A stretch of DNA of 64,000 nucleotides from Lutjanus erythropterus (lineage: Eukaryota > Chordata > Actinopteri > Lutjaniformes > Lutjanidae), in assembly GCA_020091685.1 (NCBI GenBank), contig CM034612.1, forward strand, positions 25,412,655-25,476,654, in the 5' to 3' direction. Under the pieces are notes generated by a model. The model had not been told where the DNA came from, did no database searches, and saw nothing but the letters and a program-made list of their open reading frames with translations. Both the position numbers and the translations under genes were made by a program. Each line of letters starts with the position of its first letter. The first letter of the stretch is position 1. Below, one piece after another: positions 22,385 to 35,084 of this stretch.

Positions 22385-22870
22385 GCCACCATGGGGTAGA
22401 AGGTAAAAACCCAAACTTTTTTTTTATCACAAACACATTAGCAAAGAATTCCCTACTGCATTCAGTTGCGACCTTTTGACTAGAGGTCCAGTATTCATTC
22501 TTTTTAGCTCTGTGTTGGTTTCCACCAGCAAAATAACTGCCTCTCTCGCTGCAAAATGCTCCACAACTTTGTCTACTGGATGTTTGGTGATAAGCAGGTA
22601 GTGTACAGGGTTATTAGAGCTGAAAAAACTTTGCGGGATGGAAAACCAGAACAATGAGCTAAAAGAGAGACACCTGAAGGGAGAAGTGCAGAGTTGGTGA
22701 TAATTCCTGTGGTTTCCTTCATGGGGGTAACTCCTCTCCCAGTACACAGGAATTTGATTTGATTTTAATGTTAAAAAATTGATGAGGTTTAAACAGCTGT
22801 AAATTCCATGTGGCATCACTGTGAATCTGAATAAGTTTACAAATTGAGGAAAATCAGTTGGCAGTTCATA
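22385..22870. mobile_element. Probable percomorph MITE fragment
   Basis: Contains GGTGATAAGCAGGTAGTGTA and a GGTTTCCTTCATGGGGGTAA motif I associate with dispersed fish repeats. Ends not resolved. It also hosts a 148-codon minus-strand reading frame that looks spurious. Confidence 0.45.
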
Positions 22871-23239
22871 CATTCAAAAGTTGGAGGTTATCAGAGCTTA
22901 AATGTTTGGAGTGTTACATGTAAGTTTAATTAAAGTTCTCGATTCAGCCATATCAAATATTTTCAGTAGTTGCAACTCAGATTGCAATAAATTCAGTAAA
23001 CTCAATGTAATAATAAATAAAATTGTGTTTTAAGGACCCTATACCCGCCAGTTTTCACTACTTTTTACAAGTAATTAATTTGAGCATTCAGTTTTACGGT
23101 GTTGGACGGTGCACCTATTTGTCCAGACTCATAGATGCTGTTGTTAAATGCTAACAAATTAATTGTGACAAAGAGTGCATGTGCTTTTTAGTTAAAATTT
23201 ACTGTAAGTACAGAAATATTCAGAATGAAATATGTGTGT

Positions 23240-23545
23240 GTGCGTATGTGAGCACAGACTGTATAACAGAAGTGGACCAACTCTGAACCCTGGCTAGCAT
23301 TAGCGTTTGCTCTTCTAACAGTACTTGACCCTGCTGAGCTGGCAGCCTGTGTTAGATGGTCCACCCCTCGCTCCTCCGCAGCATCACCTCTTTGTTTTAT
23401 TTTTGAACCACTTCTGGCTCCAAAAACCCAAAATGGCAATGACCATAATGCCAAACTTAAGGCTTCAAAACAGTAGTGCACAAAACAACAGCGGCTACAT
23501 CCACGTCTTTTATCTTTTATACAGTCTGTCAGTTGTCTGTCACAA
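23240..23545. mobile_element. Probable MITE with inverted ends
   Basis: The left end carries AGACTGTATAACAGAAGTGG and the right end carries TCTTTTATACAGTCTGT, which face each other. A minus-strand reading frame across it is likely fortuitous. Confidence 0.5.
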
Positions 23546-23719
23546 CTTTGCAGATACACAGCCTCTTTGTAAAAGAAATGACTGGATGTTTGGACCACAT
23601 AAGCTTTGCATAACCCAGTTCTTGTGATGTAGCCCTCAAACCAGATACAGTATTCTGCTATACCCTGCGCTGTACTTTCTGAAGGGTACAGTGATACTGC
23701 AGCATCTCAACAGGCCCAG

Positions 23720-24345
23720 ACTTGTAAGACCTGCATAAATTAGCATGTATCATAGTGTATGTAATGTAAATAAGGGACTTGAAGCTGAATCTAATCAGTG
23801 ATCAAAGCGGGGCTCATTTCCATGTTGTGTGGCAGTTTCATAAATCAGATCTGCGAGCTCATACATCTGTCTCAGCACTTACGTCTGCACTCATTCCAGT
23901 CCTTTAACTGAGGAGACCAACCCTTGGGTGGCCATTAAACAATGCCTCTCTGGCCCTAACTTTATTGACCACCATCACATCATAATGGCTGCATTTATTA
24001 TTTTACACAACAGTCTTCTCCTCAGCAGCCTGCTTGGTGTAGCACTTAATTGCATTAGCCTTGTTAATCACTCTGTGTGATTGCATATTAAATGTCAGTC
24101 TTCCTCGTCCAGCGGCTTTGACCGCCTGTCCCCTATGCTCCGTCCCCAAGGGGCTCGTCAAGTGCAGGCATCCCTGTGCTCTTCATGGCTGAGTGCCACT
24201 CTAATCACCCTTTCCTCTAATGGCCTATTCAACCTATAGCACTATGGGTAATATTTAACAGGCCTCTATGCTGGCGATGGCAGGCCAAATCATAAGGAGT
24301 GCCATTGCCATTTAATGGCAATCAGCAAGCCAGGTGTAATAATGA
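23720..24345. promoter_or_regulatory. Candidate conserved non-coding element
   Basis: About 600 bp with balanced composition, no simple repeats, no TE landmarks and no long reading frame. It has several TAAT/ATTA cores (TTAATTGCATTAGCC, GTTAATCAC). This profile is typical of vertebrate CNEs, but conservation cannot be seen from one sequence. Confidence 0.35.
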
Positions 24346-25052
24346 AATGAAATAGCACAACGAGTACACCGGCTTGTTCAATTTCCTCCAGCATAACAAC
24401 CACTAGAGTTAACTGTCCTTTATGTAGTAACTTCAATCCAAAATGAAGTATATCAGTATTCAAAAAAACTTTTACAAAAGGAGAAAGCTGTAATATGTGC
24501 ACTCTAATAAATCATAAAATGACCATAATGTGTCATCAAGTTAAGTTGAAATACTTGTTTCACTTGACATGAATGCTGCAGCAACTGTGGCCCTTTTCCT
24601 TTTCAGACTGGAATAATTGTTTTTTTGTTTGTCTGTTTCACATTAGTCAGAGTTTAAATTAATGCTGAATTTTTGCCCAATGAGTTGGCGTCTGTTTATG
24701 AGTTGTAAGAAATCATTAATAACCTTGTAGAAGCTGTACATATTTATTACTGTTAAATTAAAACAAAATATTAATGGAGTTTGGCAGGAAGTGAAACAGG
24801 CAGCCACTTACCTTGTCAGAGTGTGTTCAGAGCAGTGGGCTTTTGTTTTCAGGATAACAGGATTAATTTTACATTGACAGACAAGTGACAGTTATAAACA
24901 GCTGATCAACTTACATTGGAGGACTCATCCTCGCTTGTTATTGTGAGTTCACAAGGTTGCGCACATCCTGCTCTCCTGCAGAGCTCCTGCAACCTGCCTG
25001 TCTCTGCTATGTCTGGGGACGAGGGGTTGGGCAGAAACAACTCACTTCAACC

Positions 25053-25107
25053 ATGGATTGTATATTAAACAGGATTACAGCCTATTTAATATACAGTCTG
25101 AGGCTCC
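25053..25107. repeat. Short hairpin (MITE remnant)
   Basis: GATTGTATATTAAACAGG faces CCTATTTAATATACAGTC, 16 of 18 paired, with a short loop. Confidence 0.75.
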
Positions 25108-25679
25108 AACTCACATTTTGAGTGCTGTGCTCATTTTTGCATGTGTAGTGGCTAAATATTGCTCCTTTAAAAATTGATATTGATGGCTGTGGCTGGAAAA
25201 TTTTGTCAAGTGGTGTGTTAAAAAATCTGTGGCTTCAAGACACATTGAACGTAGAAAGACTGCATCTGATGAAAAGTTCAAGCTTTAAGTTTCAAGTTCT
25301 AAGCAAGTCGTCATGCACTCTTTACAGAGTGTAATGTCATCTTAAATACAGGGCCTTGATTTACCATTCTTTGTGCAACTTCAAAAGTTGATCAAAGTTG
25401 GAAGATGCTGCATCTTCATCTCTTTTCTAGCATTTTGTAATTTGTTTTTTGTTGACCAACTCATAGTTTTTGTAGGCTAATGAAATGGTTTTGGTACCAC
25501 TTTTTCCAACCAGAGCTCAGTAACGTAATGTTAGTTCTTCATGGTTCTCTCCTGGAACTTCATTGAATGTTGTCAGATTGGTTAAAATAAGTTAATCTGG
25601 AGAAAAGTGTTGACTTTCTGAGAATGACCAGTGTTAATGTTAGTTGATTCAGTAAATAAAGGGAAATGAATTGATTTGT

Positions 25680-25933
25680 GGATCAGTTTCAGGGCCTACC
25701 TTATGGTTGGACAGTCTTTTCTGGTGGGAAGTTGTAGCTATATAAGTCAAATATGGCACTCACCTAAGCAACCAGACTCCTTTGACAAAATCAGTCATTT
25801 TACCTTGCAGAACAGGGGAGTTGTTGGTCTACCACTGCCTCGATTGATAATTTGTTTGCGTTATTGTATGACTTCTATGTTTGAAATGGTTAGTAGCTCA
25901 TACAAACCCACTTAAAAAATCCAAACTATTCCT
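25680..25933 (+). mobile_element. TTAA-target MITE, right half
   Basis: Shares CAAATATGGCACTCACCTAA, AAGCAACCAGACTCC and TTTTACCTTGCAGAACA with 14720-14800. It ends CCAAACTATTCCT before TTAA (25934-25937). Confidence 0.8.
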
Positions 25934-27429
25934 TTAAGGATTGCTGAATGCCTTGATTGTTGAAAGGCTCGACCAAAAGTTGTTTAAACAAGTGCATGAA
26001 AAGAAGAATGAGGGTCACCAAGTTTACTGTTCTTGATGAGCTGCAAAGCTACTGTTGCACTCTCACACGGTTTAATTACAGACTGCAAGAGAACTATGTG
26101 CTGCCGATTGCTGCTTAATTAGAAAGACCAGCACAAACTTGCGTACTGTTCTCAACACACAATGAAGGTCCATCTTGAAAACTATTTTAACAGGCGGAAC
26201 TGCTTCTGCTTCTGTTATATTTCCAGCAAATTAGATGCTTCACAGTGGGTAGAACCACTTAGTCCTGTCAAAAAAAAGTTGTATTCTGATTAAATGCTTT
26301 GGAGCATGTAAACCCACATCTTATCAGATCACTACATTTTGTGTCCATGTAAACAGCTAAAGCTATAATATGTAACATTTCTGCATTGAAATGTCAATAA
26401 ATGACTAGACCGAAATGGCAGTAGCAGCTTCTTCTTCATAGGTGAACTGAAGTTGCAGAGCGTCACTTCCAAAACATCTATCTGCTTGTTAATTTATTTC
26501 TGTTTAATTTCACATCATTCAACATAAATGTCCCTTTGATTATATTTTGCTTTTGTTTGCCATCTGTTTCCCAGAAGGTTAAAAATACACCATAATCTCC
26601 ACTGACGATGGGCCAGCTGTCCTCCGCTATGTGACCACTGAGGGCAAGAAGTGTCCGGCATTCCACACTCAACTTTTTGGCCATTTTGAGTACAACATGA
26701 ATTCAACATCCAGGTACTCACAGTGCACTTCGTTTTGCCGTAAATGTCAATGTGAACACACTTGTGTGCTCAAAACAGGAAGTGTAAGTACAGAAGTACA
26801 TAAATTGAGATACAGCATATGTCTTTTGGTATTGTGACCAATGGGTGCTGTTAAAGGTATGTAGCCACTAGGTACTGCTTTGTTTAGCCACCCTCAGCTC
26901 TACCCATGCTTCACATCTTTCGCCATTTTTGGATTAGCTGTGTGGGCTGCAGGGACGTGTGATGTAAATTTCATCATCAGAGGATGTATGGGTTGGCTCT
27001 GTGTGGACGTACCCACAATTTGCTGTGTCCATGTGGACCATGCGACCATGACAGATGACGATCTACTACACGTGTGTAGCATGCAGAGTCTACAAAGTCA
27101 TATAAGCAGAACTAATAGGCATCCATGCTGGCGGCAGCTGTCCGTGTACAGTTGGGAGTATAATGGAGCCCTTAGGCAGACAGGAACTGCCAGGATGGCA
27201 AGGGCCAGAGCCACCACACTGAGCTTCACAATGACTCGTCAGAGAGACACATCACTCAGACTCACAGACTACATTCCAATCTCCCATGCCCCACCCCATC
27301 TGAGCTCACCATTCACATCACTTTTCAAATACACATTAGTAGCAATATCTGTAAGTGATTGCAGCACTGCTCATAAAGCCATGATGTTTGGCACTGTGTC
27401 AAACTGTCTTCAGTTCAGTAGTAGTGCTT

Positions 27430-27540
27430 GTTGCTGTTTCCATGGGTGGATTTAGTCATTCTGGGGCCTAAGGCATACGTAAGCATGGGGCCCTCCACAT
27501 CCTGTTTTCCCCCATTTTCAATCCTTGAATAAACAGTAGT
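27430..27540. mobile_element. Short TE-like fragment
   Basis: GGATTTAGTCATTCTGGGGC then CTAAGGCATACG resembles ends of dispersed fish repeats. Family unknown. Confidence 0.3.
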
Positions 27541-28349
27541 ACATAAAAATTAACTTTTATTTATAGTGGATGGATGAATTAAGCAGTCTCAGCCTGAGGG
27601 AAGAGTCTGCACTGTAGTCTGGTGGCACAGCAGCGAATACTTCTGCATCTCTTGCCAGACAGCAGCAGGGTGAACTGTGGCTGGGGTGGGTGTTGGTTTG
27701 CAGCACCACTGAGGTAATTTCAATTAATTTTTCTTCAACACTCTGTACACAAGGCTTAGCTGTTTGTTACAGTCTTCATGAATCATTTCTGTAGATGTGA
27801 AGATCACTTAACAGTCCAAGTTAGTGGGAAAGTCCTGAAACTATAATTTAGCACGCACATTTTAGAATATGGATTTTTAGAAAGACATTGACCTATGTTG
27901 TTTCTCTTCCTATGCCTGTCAAGCCTCCAATTCTTGCACTGCACATACGCAGTTGACAGTGATAATGAAGATTTATCATTGAAATTGATGGTCATTTTTG
28001 AAACATTAGATCTTTGATTCCACAGAGAAGTAAACAAAAGTAGCTTCTCATTTTAGCTGACGGTGTGTTTTGCTGGCTAAAATGATGACCCTCACTAGCA
28101 GATTTTATTAGTGTAGCCATCTAATGTAAACTAATGCTAATTAGTAAGCTGAGAAATCTGACTCCAGTGGATGAGTTTGGCAAATGCAGGGGCATCTACT
28201 GCAGGTTTGGCTGGAGGTAACATTATTGGAGGCAGTAAACTAGTTAGCTGGTAATGCTAATGTCTGCAGCTTTTGTTTGAGCAGATTAAGACCAAATTTA
28301 ATTCATTCCCCACACATCTGTTCATCTGTTTTATGTTTTTGAAAAGCTA

Positions 28350-28690
28350 CAGAAAAGACACCACCCTCTAAACTCTAATAAGGGCTTCAACCAATCAAAT
28401 CAATCTCTTGCCAAAGCCGGTCAGGAGAAGAGTGAAAACATCTTTTACATGGAGAAAAGCCTTCAGTGTCATTCTTTGCTCTTCTTTCAGTGAAGAAATA
28501 CTCTCTAGTTGTGATATAACTGATGTTATCACAGTATCTACGCTGACCTCTTCAGGAGCCCACAGTAGTCTCTCCTAGGACGCTGATTGGCTGCACCACT
28601 TTTGGTGAACACACAAATGGATAACTTGAAGCCTGGCAAGATGGATTATTGCATGATCTTGTGATCATAATTGTGTTTTTGGCGTTTGCT
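28350..28690 (-). mobile_element. Dispersed repeat family A, copy 2
   Basis: Reverse-complement match to 4170-4625: GAGTGAAAACATCTTTTAC, GATGTTATCACAGTATCTAC, CCTCTTCAGGAGCC, CTCTCCTAGGACGCTGATTG. Confidence 0.8.
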
Positions 28691-28879
28691 CTTTCTGTGA
28701 ACTTTTAACCAGGAAATCATGTGCTGGATATCAGAGCTGTGCTGACAATGCTGTTTTCAATCCCCAGTGAGAGGAACCCCACTGCTAAAAGCTGTTTATT
28801 TGAGACTTTTACTTGATTTTTCTTCTCAACACTGCAAGTATGTCATTTATAATGAGGCATTTGTTAACCACCTTATCGT

Positions 28880-29600
28880 GTTTCAGGGAACAAGCCGTTT
28901 GGGAGAGCGTTCTTCCAGTTTCTGGCAGTGTTTAGCTGCTTTAACAAACGGCACACGGGACCTTGAATGCACAAAAAACCCCTCTCAACAAACGAGTAAA
29001 TCAGCTCCGGCACGACGCTCGTATTTCAAACAGCTGATGGTGAATAGTTCCTCCTGGCAGTTCTCTTGTAGCTCAGCAGGAAGCCGTGAGAGCAGAGCGG
29101 AGAGACGGAGACGAAGGGAGCAGGTGTTTTATTTTCCTCCCTCCGTGGGTCTCTGGTGATTCATAGAGAGCGGTGAATAGCTGATGTGGTGATTACAGAG
29201 GCTGTGAGTACAGACGAGAGCTTGATAAGGACATGCAGCCTCGCGGGGCTACCTGGCTACAGGTGTTTCTCTCTGCTGGCTGAAGGGAAACGCAAGGCCG
29301 ACCAACCCTGAGAGGGAGGCAGCGGCGCCAAACGGATACGAAGCAGGTTTCACCCTAATGAGGATGCTGATGAGGAGAGCCGGGCAAAGTGCAACAGGCC
29401 AGATGGGAGAAGTGTGGGGAGATGAAAGGAGGGGAGAGGAACGTTGAAGGTTGTTGCTCTGCACTTTCATCTCTCCCTCCATCCTGTCTCTTTCATCTGA
29501 GCATTCTGTCAGACTGCCCCTGGAGGAAACGCCTTCCTCGCTCCTTCCTCTCATACACTTACACAGCATAGCTCCATTACTCATAACGTCCAGTTTAATG
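28880..29600. promoter_or_regulatory. Repeat-poor, GC-richer block; candidate regulatory sequence
   Basis: No TE landmarks. It contains stretches such as CACCCTAATGAGGATGCTGA and purine-rich runs, plus two short facing frames without homology. It differs in composition from the flanking repeats. Function unknown. Confidence 0.25.
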
Positions 29601-30014
29601 TAGCACGTTGATTAAGCCCATTTCCAGCTCAGGGCCTGTGATGTAAATTTAAACCAAAATTCCAAGTTGGCAAAAGAAAATGTGAATTCATGCATGTTTC
29701 CATCCACTTATGTTGAACAGATATTAACAACTTATACTGTAAATAAGTATGGGCAACGTGTCCTCCCACTGAACTGAAACTAAAATATATCAGATACAAG
29801 CGCTGCCATTTTGCACTGGAGACGTCATTTGGAGTCTACGCAGTACTGAGTAGTTTGTAGACTGTTTTTGCTGAGCAAACATGGATCAATATTCTGTTAC
29901 TACACTGACTATAGAGTGCCCAAGTCACACCCCTTCCAGTGTGCACCCTGGAACCTAAATTTGAAAAGAATATGAACAATACTCTATAAAGAGTGTGGCA
30001 GCCAGCACCTTTAA

Positions 30015-30888
30015 CGCGATCACCCAGAAATTAAATTTCACTCAATATCTCCTCACCCCTGTGCTGATGTGAGGATGGGTGAAGATCTCCAGTTCACAAA
30101 ACACTCCTGGAGCTTCAGTGGAAAACAGCGTTGCAGCCAAATCCAAAACCCCACAAAATGTCTCCATACTGCTTGTGTGGTGTAATCCAAGTGTCTGTAA
30201 GCCGCAACATTAAAATTTGACCCAAAAAGACGCCATTTACACCATGTTTTTAGCCTAAATATCAACTGTAGCCTCTCAGACCTGATCCTCGTGCACACGC
30301 CTAAAGCAGGTACACAGGCTCTCGCTCAAGTGACGCGACACAAGATATACAAGATCTCACGATACCTTCACATCTGTGTTTACATGCTACCTGGAAGCTA
30401 GTCAGACAACAGAGAGACATCTGCTCAGAAATAGTGACTTGTTACGCGCACAGTTGACAAATTTTCAACGAAGAAGAAAATGTCCAAGGACTTTGACATA
30501 GAAGAGGAACATCATTTCTTGAGCGAGAGTTTGTGTACCCACTTCAGGCGTGTGCACGAGGATCAGGTCTGAGAGGCTACAGCTGACATTTAGGCTAAAA
30601 ACATGGTGTAAATGGCGTCTTTTTGGGTCAAATTTTAATCTTGCGGTTTATGGACACTTGGATTACACCACATGAGCAGTATGGAGACATTTTGTGGGTT
30701 TTTTTGTGTTCTTTTTTACATTTTTAAACTGGTCACCATTCACTTCAATTGTACTGGATTTGGCTGCAACGCTGTTTTCCACTGAAGCTCCAGGAGTGTT
30801 TTGTGAACTGGAGATCTTCACCCATCCTCACATCAGCACAGGGGTGAAGAGATATTGAGTGAATGTCATTTTTTGGTGAACTATCACT
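30015..30888. mobile_element. Palindromic TTAA-target MITE, 874 bp
   Basis: TTAA at 30011-30014 and 30889-30892. Arms of about 280-340 bp (30030-30300 and 30541-30870) are near-perfect inverted copies from TTTCACTCAATATCTC-type outer ends to GATCCTCGTGCACAC inner ends, around a 240-bp centre. The left arm lacks a segment of about 50-60 bp kept in the right arm and in the copy at 5650-5985. It could fold into a long hairpin RNA. Confidence 0.9.
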
Positions 30889-31907
30889 TTAAGGATGCAC
30901 TTCCCTGCACTTCTGTATAATACACTGTGGTGAAACTGAACAGTGCTGTGCTGTGTGTTTTGGAGCTTGCTGTCCATTTTGCTTGTGTACAGTTGTTTGG
31001 TGTAGAGGTTGGAGGCTCCGCCAACTCCTTTGTAGGGTTGCTGGTTTTTAATTGGTCATTTTTTTTGGCAGACTGACCCTCTGACTGGCACCCCAGCATC
31101 TCACCAGTGACTGCTACAAGAGAGACAAATTATTTCTTGATTCTGTGTGTCATGAATTACACTTATGTTGTCAACTTGAAACATAATTTTACAAGTCAAG
31201 AAAGTGTGTCCAAACTTAAAATCTTTGCGATATTTTAACTTTTTTCCAAATTTACAGAGTTTCCTCTGACACCACTTTTTCATGTACTAACTGCTGCTGC
31301 AACATTGAGTCTCTGATTGAGTATCTGATCTGATTTTTTTCCTGGTAGGCCTGTATGGTAGTCTGAAAAGTTTGGACAACCTTGAAAAGCTGCTCCAACA
31401 CCATGGTTACCCTTGGTTTAAAACAGACCATATGCATCAAGTCAGGACAGCATGTTCTGGTTGTTGGACTGGATTCAATTCTGAAAAGCTGAATCAGAAC
31501 AGTTAAGGGGGACTCCTCGATTACCGCTGGGTATTTTGCAAACTGCTGTCATCTAAAATCATACTGAAACTGTGAAACAGACAAAAATACACAGCCCACA
31601 ATATGACTTAGTCATGCAAAACAGCTGCTTCTTTTTATTTATACACACACACACAACTTTTTGCAGATGTTTTGATTGGTCCACTCTAGTCAAACATTCA
31701 AAATAAAATTTGAATAAACTGCATAAATGCATAAATGTCACTTGGCAGTTTTGTTTTTTTCTTTCTTGAGTTTAAAATATTCACACACCGCTGACATGAT
31801 GACAGCGCTGCTGGCAGATCTCACTCACACTCTGGCTACTGTTCACATGACAGATGCTGCTCATCTGTGTGGAGGCTGCTGTGTGGCATGTTACTCAAAA
31901 TTTAGTT

Positions 31908-32405
31908 AAAGAGAAAGTTTGCTACTTTTCATGTGGATATCCAGTCAGTGTTGATGGTAAATGTAGTCAGGTGAAGCAATAAATTCTGCAGTACTGCTAA
32001 ATGATAAAGTGTTCCTGCTGCAAAATCAGATGTTCTTCTTTCATCCAGTGATGTCACAGTGATGTCGTTGGTGTTAAGGAGAACTACAGGCTACTTCAGC
32101 TTGGATTTCTTGTCTCCTCCTCTGGGTAGCAAGGGGGTGCGCTAGATAAGTATTGTTGTCACCTAACGCTATGTTTCAGCCAACAAACTAATCGCTACAG
32201 ACTAGGGTGTTACACAGTAACATCAGAGTGGGTGTCAGAAGCTTGCATGCAATGCATTCTGGTAGATGCGGGCACTACGGGCACAGCTCCATGAGCAGGA
32301 GAACTCAGTTTTCTCTGTCAGAATAGCAGCACTGAGGAATTTATTGCTTCAATTGACTAAATATACCATCAAGACTGACTGGACATCCACATTAATGTGA
32401 CACGT
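31908..32405. mobile_element. MITE with inverted arms; half copy at 38810-39010
   Basis: GGATATCCAGTCAGTGTTGA (31935-31955) with GAAGCAATAAATTCTGCAGT faces the complement near 32325-32395 (TTTATTGCTTCAATTGAC, GACTGACTGGACATCCAC). A related half is at 38810-39010. TTAA lies next to the left end (31905-31908). Confidence 0.7.
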
Positions 32406-32880
32406 CAGATGGTTTGTTACACAGAACCATCTGGGAAGTCGTCCTTAGAAACTTCTACAAAACACTTGGCAGGTGATTGGATGAACCATCTGTCCATCAT
32501 GTTTAATATGGTCTAAAATGTCAACCAGTCAGATCAAAATCTTGCTGAAGCCAGACATGAGAAGACAGAAAACATCTTTTCTGTGTATAAATCCGTCAGT
32601 GTCATTTTTAGCTCTTCTTTCAATGAATATAACTGATGCTATCACGGTATCTACGCTATCCTCTTCAGGAGCTGCCATTTTGTACGAGATGAGTTGCTTT
32701 CATGGACGCTTCTCGCTGTCATCACACGCCCGTAGCTGCCAGTAGTCCCTCTTAGGACGCTGCCTGGCTGCATCACTTGTGGTGCAGACACAGACTGATA
32801 ATTTGAAGCCTGGTGAGATGGATTCTTGCATGGTATTGCAAATCCAGCTGCCTTGCAAGGTAACATCCACATAAATAGTG
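32400..32880 (-). mobile_element. Dispersed repeat family A, copy 3
   Basis: The longest reverse-orientation copy of the repeat at 4170-4625: CAGGTGATTGGATGAACCAT, GATGCTATCACGGTATCTAC, CCTCTTCAGGAGCTGCC, CTCTTAGGACGCTGCC. Confidence 0.8.
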
Positions 32881-33422
32881 CAGAACTTTCCCCTGAAGCA
32901 TTAACATGATTGTTCAGGCTGTTGGATCTTTTTTTGCCCCCCAATATCTAACCCAGTGACTCTGGCCAGCATCGGACCAGTACCAGTACTTATTATTGGA
33001 TTGGGGCATCCCTAGTTACCACTGGGGTTTTTGTAATGCGCAAATTGAAAATGTGCATTAATATAAGTGGATAGAAATGTACCCACATACAGTAAATGTA
33101 AGATAATGGGAAAGCCCCTCTATTGACTATGACCATGGAGGGTGTCTGTAGGGGTTACTTTAATTGCTGCAAAGATACCAGACCATTTTTCAACATTGCA
33201 TAGGTTACTACTATAACAGTGAATGTAGGCAGTCGTATGTCGTCTTCTAAAAGTGTTGAAATGTCTTTGGCACATGACATTTCTGTAGTGGAAAATGTGC
33301 TACATGGTATATACATATCAGTTTGGAACACTCCAGTGGGTGTATATCCCCAAAATCTTGGTTAGACATACCCAGCGCACAGATCTTAAAGTTCTTACAT
33401 GTACAGTAGCCTGGATTATGAG

Positions 33423-33425
<3 letters not shown>

Positions 33426-33482
<57 letters not shown>
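33426..33482. repeat. (CA)n microsatellite
   Basis: Uninterrupted CA, about 28 units. Shorter (GT)n at 33737-33761 and (CA)n at 33890-33910 follow nearby. Confidence 0.98.
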
Positions 33483-33483
<1 letters not shown>

Positions 33484-34239
33484 CTCCTCTCCTGGTCAGT
33501 TCATCAGCACATGTTGAGGCCGGCCATCTTGTTTCCTTGGCGTGTTTACACAGCACCCCAGGGTAGGAGTTTTCCCATCAACTATTCCAAGCCCTTCTAA
33601 TAACCCCGCCCACCCTGCAGCTCACTATTAGTCTGTTCTGTAAGTGTGTGTGTGAGAGACAGAAAAAGAAAGACAGATGAGAAGATGAGATAGAAATGAG
33701 AAACAGATGTGTACACATATTACCACTGGGAGATTGTGTGTGTGTGTGTGTGTGTGTGTGTACAGCAGAGCAGAGTGATGGCTTGTACCAGCAGAAGTCA
33801 CGGATAGCAGGCAGTCTGTCAACCCATATCGCTCCACTGCCCCTCATGTACTTACTGACCCGGCTGCTATGACCAGTCACTCTCAGCTTCACACACACAC
33901 ACACACACACCACTGCTACTATGACAAGTGAAATGTCAACAGAAAAGTAAATTTCCTGCAGAAATGTCTACATGCTTCATAAATCTCTCCTGGACAAACA
34001 ACGATTCTAAAACAAGTGACATACATCATCTGTGAAAACTAAATCCAGAGCAGAAATACCAACCGGGGCCGTGTGTTACCCACAATCTTTGGCAAAAATG
34101 CCACATTTCTGTCAACTTACAACACAGTCCATCACTGGGCAAGACTCAACAAATCAAGGCCTGAATTGCTTAAAATTTTGAAGATGTGAGTGAGGTCTGG
34201 AATGCTAGAAAAACCAACGCAAATTCACAAGACCTGCAA

Positions 34240-34900
34240 CCACAAACACACATCCAGCCACATGTTCATTCATTCACACACAGCCTGTTCTTACTTCCAG
34301 ACATCAAATATGGCAGCTTGGTTATTGCCACTAAGCTTCAAACTGTGACGCTGTAGGTCCCCTTGAGTGTCATTTGGGAAGGCGACTCTCTAAGGTTATC
34401 TTTTAATTCTGTCAAAGCTGTCATAGAATAAAGAACAAAAAAGTCCATGTTTGGAGGAGGTGGAGGTGGGTGGATGGGTCAAATGAACACAGGACTTTCA
34501 GCCAGGAGTCGAGGGTTCATGTCCCACTTGAGGCCAAGTTAAGGAATGTATGCACACACGAAAGTTATGTACATGAACTTACATAAAGGCACTTATCTGA
34601 AGATACCACAATCTTTCCCTAAATCGAAGTATGTAGTTTTGATGCCTAAAACTACAGTGTCATAGTTTTAAGCTCACAGAGCCATTGACCAAGCTGCCAT
34701 ATTTGAAGAATTAGGAGTTAGAATTTGTCACACATGCATAACCTCACAAACACTTGACCTCCACGCCAAGTTTCAATTTTGAAAATTGTGGCCACCAAAG
34801 GCGGTGGTGAAATAGCGAAATTTTTGTGGATCAAATGATCGACAGACAGAGCGAGCTATAGAGCGACGGTTACAGCTAAAAGTTAATGACAGCACTTAAA
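34240..34900. mobile_element. Probable DNA-transposon remnant
   Basis: GACATCAAATATGGCAGCTT is echoed in reverse at about 34688-34710 (GAGCCATTGACCAAGCTGCC then ATATTTGA), followed by GACAGACAGAGCGAGCTATA. Possible inverted ends. Family not assigned. Confidence 0.4.
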
Positions 34901-35084
34901 CTGGAATTTACAATAAATGTTCTGTGAAACCAAAGCAATTTGAAGTTAAATCAGGCAAAAATGTTCTGTAAGGCTGCAGAGCTGGTGGTAATTTTATGTG
35001 GGTTTCTCTATGCGAGTGTACAGACGTTTTATTAGGGCCATGCATAAGAAAAAGAAAAAGATTTCCTTTTAAGTTGCTTTTCGA

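Noticed and set aside
23188-23598. 136-codon minus-strand frame
   Set aside because: Overlaps a MITE-like segment with inverted ends; no homology.
26880-27455. 191-codon + strand frame, the longest in the window
   Set aside because: No recognisable domain, no splice or promoter context, irregular composition; likely chance in TE-like DNA.
33295-33913. Frames with long His/Thr runs
   Set aside because: Translations of (CA)n and (GT)n tracts.
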